Assembly: GCA_013002475.1 (NCBI GenBank)
Contig: JABDJM010000044.1
Coordinates: 1 to 5,706, forward strand
Direction of reading: 5' to 3'
Origin: Saprospiraceae bacterium
Lineage (GTDB): Bacteria > Bacteroidota > Bacteroidia > Chitinophagales > Saprospiraceae
Length of the DNA: 5,706 bases
Shown here piece after piece: positions 1 to 5,284 of the stretch. The translations under genes were made by a program, and so were the position numbers. The stretch's first letter is position 1. Each line of letters starts with the position of its first letter. The notes beneath the pieces were generated by a model, which was not told where the DNA came from, did not search any database, and saw only the letters and a program-made list of their open reading frames with translations.

Positions 1-1
1 G

Positions 2-208
2 ACAAGTACCGGAGAGGAGGTTTCCACTTTAGAGGTGAAGAAGATCCTCACTGACATTATTGATGCAGAGCATAAGCGTAAGCCCTATTCAGATGAAAAG
101 CTGAAGAATCTGCTTCGAGACAAAGGCTACAACATTGCTCGTCGAACGGTTGCTAAGTATCGGGAGCAATTAAATATTCCTGTTGCCAGACTTAGAAAAG
201 AACTATAA
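2..208 (+). CDS. rpoN: RNA polymerase sigma-54 factor RpoN, C-terminal fragment
   Basis: This is the 3' end (68 codons plus TAA) of the gene for sigma-54. That sigma factor directs RNA polymerase to -24/-12 promoters and needs an AAA+ activator to open them. The visible part is the C-terminal DNA-binding domain. The diagnostic RpoN box ARRTVAKYRE is intact at visible residues 46-55 (nt 137-166) and contacts the -24 element. It is preceded by a helical stretch with the family-typical PYSDEKLKNLL. The protein ends NIPVARLRKEL, the form I associate with Bacteroidota; proteobacterial proteins usually end differently. The start and the activator- and core-binding regions lie outside the window. 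The gene converges on the ECF sigma gene downstream and ends 28 nt before a strong hairpin terminator. Identification is very secure because the RpoN box is essentially unique to this family. Confidence 0.97.
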   Translation, partial: TSTGEEVSTLEVKKILTDIIDAEHKRKPYSDEKLKNLLRDKGYNIARRTVAKYREQLNIPVARLRKEL

Positions 209-236
209 TCTAAAACGAACCAATTAAGACACGTAT

Positions 237-276
237 AAAAAGAAAAGGCCATCCTCGCGAATGGCCTTTTCTTTTT
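237..276. terminator. Bidirectional intrinsic terminator between rpoN and the ECF sigma gene
   Basis: A perfect 16-bp inverted repeat pairs 237-252 with 261-276 around an 8-nt loop (cctcgcga). The stem core is GGCCAT/ATGGCC, flanked by an A-rich left arm and a T-rich right arm (cttttcttttt). Either strand therefore presents a GC-containing hairpin followed by a U-rich tract. It sits 28 nt after the rpoN stop and 24 nt past the end of the convergent sigma gene, so it can terminate both. It is the only strong terminator in the window. Confidence 0.92.
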
Positions 277-300
277 CACATTATTATTAGTTCAGTATGA

Positions 301-981
301 TTATGAAGCTTTTGCCAGACGTTTTTTACGCTTCTTAGGCTTCCTTTTGTTGTTATCCAAATAGGCTTTACATCCCGGAGATTGTAAATGGTTATACATG
401 ATCTCTTTCGCTCTGAACAATTGTGCCTTAACAGTTCCTAGAGGGATATTAAGTTCAGTGGCAATTTCCTCGTAGCTCAACTCTTCGAAGAACCTTAGTT
501 CGATCATCAGGCGATACTTCAAGCTCAGTTTATTCATTACCGATCGCATAAGTTCAAGGCGTTGGCTTCTTATGAAGCTTTGCTCAGGATCGAGGGTCGG
601 GCTAACTATATTGCTGGAGAAATTGTGATCGCCTCCTGGTTCGATAGGATCATCGATGCTAAGCATTTTCAATCGCTTCTTCCGGATATGGTCGATACAA
701 TTGTTGATGGCAATTTTAAATAGCCAGGTTGAAAATGCGTACCGTGGCTCATAGCTGTGCAATTTGGCAAATGCTTTTCCAAATGCTTCCAGCGTCAAAT
801 CATCCGAGTCATCCCGGTTCTTTACCATCTTATACATCATGTGGTAAATGGAATTTCTGTACCGGTCCATTAATACGGCATAGGCTTTTTGGTCGCCTTT
901 GATTGCTTTCTGTACGAAATTGTAATCGTCTTGAGCTCTGGCAGATAACTTGTGTGCGGGTGATTGTGTTTTTAATTCCAT
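301..981 (-). CDS. ECF-type (sigma-70 family) RNA polymerase sigma factor with basic C-terminal tail
   Basis: A 226-aa group 4 sigma factor that would redirect RNA polymerase to its own promoter set. Region 2 spans about residues 25-103. It includes the core-binding motif DDLTLEAFGKAF (60-71) and FSTWLFKIAINNCIDHIRKK (83-102), the -10 recognition part. After a linker of about 35 residues, region 4 (about 141-198) carries the -35-reading helix-turn-helix LSYEEIATELNIPLGTVKAQ (168-187). Both domains are complete. The protein is longer than many ECF factors because of a polar N-terminal extension of about 20 residues and a strongly basic tail (KRKPKKRKKRLAK, 212-224). The ATG at 979-981 lies inside the end of the glycosyltransferase gene (10-nt overlap) with no good Shine-Dalgarno site, so translation is probably coupled. 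No anti-sigma gene is adjacent in the window. It is the last gene of the lpxK operon and converges on rpoN. The regulon cannot be inferred from sequence. Confidence 0.93.
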   Translation of the reverse strand: MELKTQSPAHKLSARAQDDYNFVQKAIKGDQKAYAVLMDRYRNSIYHMMYKMVKNRDDSDDLTLEAFGKAFAKLHSYEPRYAFSTWLFKIAINNCIDHIRKKRLKMLSIDDPIEPGGDHNFSSNIVSPTLDPEQSFIRSQRLELMRSVMNKLSLKYRLMIELRFFEELSYEEIATELNIPLGTVKAQLFRAKEIMYNHLQSPGCKAYLDNNKRKPKKRKKRLAKAS

Positions 982-2075
982 CGTTCTGTTTTTCTAAAGA
1001 TTTTTGCGAGAAAGAACAACGGGTAGTACAAGAGGTAAGCAACATCCAGGATAGGAATCCATTTCCAAATATCCCTGGCGTGGAGCCTGGGATAGAGGGG
1101 ACGGCAAACGAACATGATAACCATCATTCTTGCCATGTAAGTCAAAATCACAAAAATCATGCTAGAGTTAAGGAGCATGATTCCCCCCAGATAGTGATAG
1201 AAGTGGCTAAAGGCTAACGCGCCAAGCACTCTTTTGTGCTTACCAAGGTAATTTTCTCCTGTAGTTAAGTGCCTGGTTTTCTGCTTAATGTAGGCACTAC
1301 AGGTTGTTTTTGGTGTTGAGACTGTGAAGGTGTCCGGATCAATGATTATGGCAGTGTTGCTACTATTAGCCGCTGCGTTCACAAACAGATCATCATCACC
1401 GGAGGCTATATGCTCGTGAGCTTTAAAGCCTCCCACACGCTCAAAAAGTGATTTTTTGTAGATCAGGTTTCGACCAACTCCCATATAAGGCATGCCCGCC
1501 AGGGCGAAACTCAAATATTGGATGGCAGTCAAAACCGTCTCAAATCGAATAAAAAGGTTTAGGGAACCAGATCGGCGTTCATATGGGCTATACCCGAAAC
1601 CGATCTCCACATCTCCTCGAATTGTCTCTTGCATCTTTTGAATCCAATCGTCTGTCAAAGGACAACAGTCAGCATCGGTCAAAAGGAGTAATTCGTTTTT
1701 CGATTTTTCAATTCCCTTGGACAGTGCGAACTTTTTTCCCACTGTTGTTTTGTCCTCATTTTCAAGGGTAACTATGCGCAAGATAGAAGCGGACTTTTGA
1801 TTATCCAAAAGCACTTTTTGTGTCTGGTCGGTGGATCCGTCATTAACGACAATTACCTCAAAGGAGTGGTAGTTTTGATTTAGAATACGGGGAAGGTTTT
1901 TTTTGAGATTTTCCTCCTCATTGCGTGCACAGATGATCACAGACACCGGTGGACCCTTTGTTTCCGTGCCTTTTGGTGCCTTGTACCAGGCCAAAGGAGC
2001 CACCTTGACCCACCAGAAATATATCTGGTAAGCGGTTGCTAAAAGAAAAAGAACGGTAAGAACGGTGGTGATCAT
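972..2075 (-). CDS. Membrane-associated family 2 glycosyltransferase
   Basis: A 367-aa GT2 enzyme with a GT-A fold, predicted to transfer a sugar from a nucleotide-sugar to an unknown, probably lipid-linked or envelope acceptor. An N-terminal hydrophobic helix (about 2-22) anchors it. The catalytic domain then shows VSVIICARNEEENL (44-57), VIVVNDGSTD (74-83, nucleotide binding), the DxD motif in LLTDADCCP (131-139, metal and sugar-phosphate binding) and GDDD (226-229, likely catalytic base region). QKTRH at 265-269 sits where processive GT2 enzymes have QxxRW; here the W is H. One or two hydrophobic segments follow (about 284-325) and another near the C-terminus (about 340-358). The ATG at 2073-2075 follows the acyltransferase stop by 28 nt, and its own stop overlaps the sigma gene start. 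Codons 58-60 form an A8 run preceded by an SD-like AGGAGG. Family assignment is secure; substrate is unknown. Confidence 0.92.
   Translation of the reverse strand: MITTVLTVLFLLATAYQIYFWWVKVAPLAWYKAPKGTETKGPPVSVIICARNEEENLKKNLPRILNQNYHSFEVIVVNDGSTDQTQKVLLDNQKSASILRIVTLENEDKTTVGKKFALSKGIEKSKNELLLLTDADCCPLTDDWIQKMQETIRGDVEIGFGYSPYERRSGSLNLFIRFETVLTAIQYLSFALAGMPYMGVGRNLIYKKSLFERVGGFKAHEHIASGDDDLFVNAAANSSNTAIIIDPDTFTVSTPKTTCSAYIKQKTRHLTTGENYLGKHKRVLGALAFSHFYHYLGGIMLLNSSMIFVILTYMARMMVIMFVCRPLYPRLHARDIWKWIPILDVAYLLYYPLFFLAKIFRKTERWN
1896..1918 (-). other. Possible -1 frameshift or slippage element inside the glycosyltransferase gene
   Basis: Read on the minus strand, AGGAGG (1918-1913) lies 10 nt upstream of an in-frame A_AAA_AAC heptamer (1902-1896) that belongs to an A8 run (1904-1897). 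An SD-like hexamer about 10 nt before a poly-A slippery heptamer resembles the E. coli dnaX frameshift signal. No convincing downstream stem-loop is visible. A -1 shift would add 12 residues and stop, giving a product of about 72 aa. The bases also encode EEENLKKN in an ordinary GT2 context, so coincidence is quite possible. Confidence 0.2.
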
Positions 2076-2103
2076 GGTATACGGGAGGAAAAGTCCTGCC
2101 TAG

Positions 2104-3390
2104 CTATAGGTTCTGTATTTCTTCCTTCAATAATAGATAATTTGCCAGTGCTTCCCTTGCTTCCTTCGAAGCTCTCAATCTTGCCCGAAAGCGACCCCTG
2201 TTCCATTGTGAGATAAGATTCCTTAAGCCATACCAAGAGATAATGCCAAGAATAAGGTAAGCAAGCCATGTTAATGGCCACCAGTAGCCCACATCAATCC
2301 ATCGGCTGAGTACAACATTGTTGATCCTGTAGAATATCGGGAAGAAGATCAATCCAGCAAGGACGTAAACCGATGAAGTGTATCCATCATAAAGTTTTAA
2401 TGCTCTTTTGACCAACCAAACTATTAAGGTAGGAGCCAGGTTGAAGATGATGCCTAATGGAGTTAACATCAGGCCTAGCAATTGCTTCAAACCGAATTGT
2501 GTGAAGGAGCCAAGGGCTTCGATCTTGATGCTTGATTCAGAAAGAAAGTCTTCCAGAGCATTGATCTTCGTTTGGAAGAATTCCGAAGGTCCTTTCCTAA
2601 GCCAGGCGGCTAGTTTTTTTGATCTCTTCAGGTGAGCACCTGCATTTAGCGGATATTCCTGAGCGAGGATCTCTTCCAGCAAACGAAATTGTTGATCTTG
2701 TTTTACGCCTTCTGTTATCACCATTCGTTCTGCCAATTGGCTGTTTAATACTCCGGTTAGAAGGCTGACGGTCCTTCGGTGATCCTTGTTGTTTTCATTT
2801 TCATATTCTTTCAATAGGATAGGCTCACCTACTTCAAGTATTTGTCGGGCTCTGAATCGCTGAGCATCCTCATAATAAATACCCACTGGAATGATCTGCA
2901 AGCCTAAGGAAAAGTCATTCCGTTCTTCAGTACCTAAGGCAATCCTGGCCGTTCCTGTCCGTAAAGGTTTCAGGTCATGTTCCTGTGTGCTGATACCCTC
3001 GGCGGCGATGTAAAGACAACCTCCCTCTTTCAAAAAACTATAAGCCCTTTGAAAGCTTTCCTGATTATTGATCTTTCGTTTTGTCTTGTCCTTTTGCCGC
3101 GCTACTGGAATGCAATAGAAGGTGTTAAAAAACCAATTGGTAAACCTGCTTTCAAATAAACTTGCATTCGCAAGGAAATGCACAAATCGGTTTGCCCTAC
3201 AAGCCACGTTCAAAGGATCCAGCATCGTGCTGGGATGATTGGAGATGATGATGGCTGGGCCCTTTAGTTTCAACCGCTCACGATTTAAGATATGGACCTT
3301 TCCGTAAAAGACTCTTACCACAAAAAGAACGATTCCTTTTAACAGGAGATATATCAATCGCAGAAGAACCGGGATCTTAGGCTGGCTCAT
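2104..3390 (-). CDS. PlsC-like membrane phospholipid/glycerolipid acyltransferase with C-terminal membrane domain
   Basis: A 428-aa member of the LPLAT (PlsC/GPAT) superfamily. These enzymes move an acyl chain from acyl-ACP or acyl-CoA to a glycerol-phosphate-type or other lipid acceptor at the inner membrane. A hydrophobic N-terminal helix (about 8-28) is followed by the acyltransferase blocks. These are NHPSTMLDPL (51-60), with catalytic His52 and Asp58 and five residues between them. Next come FYCIPVARQKD (91-101), AAEGIST (129-135, acceptor-phosphate binding in relatives), LRTGTARIAL (143-152) and IIPVGIYYED (166-175). A mostly polar middle region follows, then roughly three hydrophobic segments between about 300 and 400. 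The total is much longer than a plain PlsC (about 240 aa), so this is the long GPAT-like type rather than the housekeeping enzyme. Its ATG overlaps the lpxK stop as ATGA, indicating translational coupling. Context suggests a role in lipid A or phospholipid synthesis; the exact acceptor is not deducible. Confidence 0.88.
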   Translation of the reverse strand: MSQPKIPVLLRLIYLLLKGIVLFVVRVFYGKVHILNRERLKLKGPAIIISNHPSTMLDPLNVACRANRFVHFLANASLFESRFTNWFFNTFYCIPVARQKDKTKRKINNQESFQRAYSFLKEGGCLYIAAEGISTQEHDLKPLRTGTARIALGTEERNDFSLGLQIIPVGIYYEDAQRFRARQILEVGEPILLKEYENENNKDHRRTVSLLTGVLNSQLAERMVITEGVKQDQQFRLLEEILAQEYPLNAGAHLKRSKKLAAWLRKGPSEFFQTKINALEDFLSESSIKIEALGSFTQFGLKQLLGLMLTPLGIIFNLAPTLIVWLVKRALKLYDGYTSSVYVLAGLIFFPIFYRINNVVLSRWIDVGYWWPLTWLAYLILGIISWYGLRNLISQWNRGRFRARLRASKEAREALANYLLLKEEIQNL

Positions 3391-4454
3391 ACCGTGAAAT
3401 TCATGAGATACTGCCGGACGGTGTTATCAAAAAGATTTCCATCCTCATCATGAAATACAACCTGGATAGGAAGTACAAAAATGGGAAGTTGGTTTTCAAG
3501 GATGAAATCCGAATGGATTTGAAGTCGCATGGCATCCTTTTCTGTTGTAATTATGATCTTTTGGGAACCATCCATTTTATCGAATCTCCTTTTGAGATTA
3601 CTGAGATCGTACTTGTCAAAATAATGGTGGTCCTCGTACTCCAGAGTTTCCACTGACTCACAGGCTTCATTCAAATATTTAATAAGGTAGTCTGTGTTGG
3701 CAATTGCACAGATTAATAAGACCTCCAAATTCCTGAGATCCGGTATTTTGATATCGGGGCGGAACAAATGATACGCCTGGAAATAGTTGTAATAAGAGAA
3801 GAAGACCTTTTGGTGAGGTCTCGGCTTTAGATTTTTCAGAAACTTTGATCGTTCAGTTTGAGGAAGAACCGGAGGGCATTTAGATACAACGATCAGATCT
3901 GCCCGGTCCGCGGCCCTTTGGTTTTCTCTCAACCGTCCGGAGGGAAGCAACCAATCCTTTGTATAGGGGCGATCAAATTCTGTTAGCAGAATATTTAATC
4001 CGGGTTTGATTGCCCTGTGTTGAAAAGCATCATCAAGCAAGACACATTGAATTTGAGGATAGTCTGCGATCATTTTTGGAATGGCAAATGTCCGACTTTC
4101 ACTAACTACAACTAATACGTCAGGATATTTTCTCTTAAACTGCAGCGGTTCATCCCCGGCTTGAAGAGCATCATCGTTCAATCGTACTTCACGATAGCCT
4201 TTCGTTTTGCGTTGATATCCCCGGCTGAGGATACCCAGATTTATATACTCTCTTAGCAGGCTGGTCAGGTATTCGATATGTGGAGATTTTCCGGCACCTC
4301 CGACGGAAAGGTTTCCCACAGAAATGGTCGGGACATCAAATTCAACGGCCTTTAATACGCCGGTGCGGTAGAAAAGATCTCTAAGACCAACGCCGATTCC
4401 GTACAGGAAGGCAAATGGAGAAAGCAATAATCTTACGAGGAACTGCTGGATCAT
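3387..4454 (-). CDS. lpxK: Tetraacyldisaccharide 4'-kinase LpxK
   Basis: LpxK uses ATP to phosphorylate the 4' position of the tetraacyldisaccharide-1-phosphate, producing lipid IVA in the Raetz pathway at the cytoplasmic face of the inner membrane. The 355-aa length is normal. The N-terminal amphipathic/hydrophobic segment (about 5-24) matches the family's membrane anchor. The P-loop GNLSVGGAGKS is at 47-57. LSRGY (76-80), AGDEP (99-103), LLDDAFQHR (139-147; many homologues have DDGFQHR), LLPSGRLRE (169-177), the DHHYF motif (275-279) and TTEKDAMRL (303-311) follow, all family hallmarks. The start is placed at the ATG 4452-4454. The longer reading from TTG at 4478 would add eight residues (ending CEHL) with no resemblance to the family and would run through the likely promoter. 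It is the first gene of the four-gene minus-strand operon. It shows that the organism makes a lipid A with a 4'-phosphorylation step. Confidence 0.96.
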   Translation of the reverse strand: MIQQFLVRLLLSPFAFLYGIGVGLRDLFYRTGVLKAVEFDVPTISVGNLSVGGAGKSPHIEYLTSLLREYINLGILSRGYQRKTKGYREVRLNDDALQAGDEPLQFKRKYPDVLVVVSESRTFAIPKMIADYPQIQCVLLDDAFQHRAIKPGLNILLTEFDRPYTKDWLLPSGRLRENQRAADRADLIVVSKCPPVLPQTERSKFLKNLKPRPHQKVFFSYYNYFQAYHLFRPDIKIPDLRNLEVLLICAIANTDYLIKYLNEACESVETLEYEDHHYFDKYDLSNLKRRFDKMDGSQKIIITTEKDAMRLQIHSDFILENQLPIFVLPIQVVFHDEDGNLFDNTVRQYLMNFTV

Positions 4455-4464
4455 TAGGTGCTCA

Positions 4465-4472
4465 CAAATGTA
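4465..4472 (-). promoter_or_regulatory. Candidate Bacteroidota -7 promoter element for the lpxK operon
   Basis: On the minus strand these bases read TACATTTG, a full match to the Bacteroidota -7 consensus TAnnTTTG. It lies 10 nt before the chosen lpxK ATG, in the only gap ahead of the operon. The -33 TTG is not convincingly present: a T5 tract ending in C (4498-4493) is near the right distance. The transcript would have a leader of only a few nucleotides. This is an inference from a short motif. Confidence 0.35.
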
Positions 4473-4517
4473 GTCCAAAAATGACCACAGGCGAAAAATT
4501 GATCACTATATTGAGCT

Positions 4518-4524
4518 GAGAAGG
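4518..4524 (+). promoter_or_regulatory. Ribosome binding site of the nucleotidyltransferase gene
   Basis: The sequence gagaagg ends 7 nt before the ATG at 4532 and is the clearest Shine-Dalgarno-like site at a gene start in the window. It overlaps nothing needed by the alternative TTG at 4526, which would lie only 1 nt after it. The site therefore decides the start in favour of ATG 4532. Confidence 0.6.
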
Positions 4525-4531
4525 TTTGCGC

Positions 4532-5284
4532 ATGAAAGCAATGATTTTGGCCGCGGGCAAGGGGACCCGTTTACGCCCTCTGACAAATTATCACCCAAAA
4601 GCTCTAATAAAGGCGGGTGACTATCCACTACTGGAAATAGTGATTTCACAACTTATTCACTACGGTGTAGATGAGGTCGTGATTAATTTGCATCATTTTG
4701 GAGAGCAGATCAGGCAATTCCTTGAGAAGAAGAACAACTTTGGAATTACTATTCACTTGTCGGATGAGCAGGACCTTTTATTGGATACGGGCGGGGCTCT
4801 TAAAAGGGCCAGACCCTTTTTGGAAGGCGATGACCCTTTTATACTTTGCAATACAGATATATTGACGGATACAAATATCCGGGCCCTGCATGATTTTCAT
4901 AATCAATCCGGGTCGATCGCCAGCCTGGCTGTGAGGAGTCGGGACACTTCTCGTTATCTGTTAGCAAATGAGGAAATGAAACTGGCCGGTTGGTGTAATG
5001 TGAAAGACCATATTATAAAAACCTGCAAAACAGGTCCAGGGAATTTGGAGATGTTAGCCTTCTCGGGAATTCATATCATCAGCCCGAAAATCTTTTCCTT
5101 TATGCCGCCTCAGGATGTTTTCTCTATTATTGATGTGTATTTACAGATTGCAAGAGAGCATGATATCAATTTAATCCGCCATGATGAAGATCAGTGGATG
5201 GATGTAGGAACGCCTGAAAAGTTGAGCAGGGCAATTCCGCTTGTAGAGTCCTTAATGTCAAAAACTGAAGTCCAGAATTCATGA
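4532..5284 (+). CDS. Sugar-phosphate nucleotidyltransferase, MurU/HddC-like
   Basis: A 250-aa NTP-transferase that would couple a sugar-1-phosphate to a nucleoside triphosphate in the cytoplasm, releasing pyrophosphate and giving an activated sugar for envelope synthesis. The signature LAAGKGTRLRPLT (6-18) binds the nucleotide, with the family PK at 22-23. LDTGGAL (84-90) and CNTDIL (106-111, metal-binding Asp109) follow, and the C-terminal WMDVGTPEKL (222-231) supplies another metal or substrate contact. Length and motifs fit the single-domain group that includes MurU (MurNAc-1-P uridylyltransferase) and heptose-1-P guanylyltransferases; the longer RmlA/GlmU types are excluded. Sequence alone does not separate UDP-MurNAc recycling from GDP-heptose or another product. 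No adjacent AmgK-type kinase is seen, which weakens the MurU reading. Translation from ATG 4532 is preferred over TTG 4526. Its stop overlaps the DUF554 start as ATGA. Confidence 0.9.
   Translation: MKAMILAAGKGTRLRPLTNYHPKALIKAGDYPLLEIVISQLIHYGVDEVVINLHHFGEQIRQFLEKKNNFGITIHLSDEQDLLLDTGGALKRARPFLEGDDPFILCNTDILTDTNIRALHDFHNQSGSIASLAVRSRDTSRYLLANEEMKLAGWCNVKDHIIKTCKTGPGNLEMLAFSGIHIISPKIFSFMPPQDVFSIIDVYLQIAREHDINLIRHDEDQWMDVGTPEKLSRAIPLVESLMSKTEVQNS

Noticed and set aside
830..1045. 71-aa minus-strand open frame across the GT2/sigma junction
   Set aside because: It lies in another frame over two well-supported genes and its translation has no recognisable domain; a coding shadow.
903..1217. 104-aa plus-strand open frame opposite the sigma and GT2 genes
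   Set aside because: Antisense to strong coding sequence, Cys/His-rich without a domain pattern, no ribosome binding site; treated as a shadow.
2072..2281. 69-aa minus-strand open frame over the acyltransferase 3' end
   Set aside because: Overlaps the acyltransferase C-terminus in a different frame and has no domain signal. It spans the short gap to GT2 only because stops are absent there.
2614..2620. A7 run (minus strand) in the acyltransferase gene as a second slippery site
   Set aside because: It encodes plain Lys-Lys codons, lacks an SD-like element at the right distance, and seven A's are unremarkable here.
2408..3656. Plus-strand open frames of 60-75 codons (2408-2635, 2977-3159, 3450-3656)
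   Set aside because: All are antisense to the acyltransferase or lpxK, with no conserved features.
4455..4478. Eight-residue N-terminal extension of LpxK from TTG 4478
   Set aside because: The added residues do not resemble LpxK, the start is a rare TTG, and it crosses the candidate -7 promoter element. ATG 4454 starts exactly at the conserved anchor segment.
4526..4531. Two-residue extension of the nucleotidyltransferase from TTG 4526
   Set aside because: It would lie 1 nt from the Shine-Dalgarno-like gagaagg, while ATG 4532 has proper 7-nt spacing and begins MKAMILAAG, as the family does.
5021..5035. Small inverted repeat ACCTG/CAGGT in the nucleotidyltransferase gene
   Set aside because: A 5-bp stem is expected by chance and no T tract follows.
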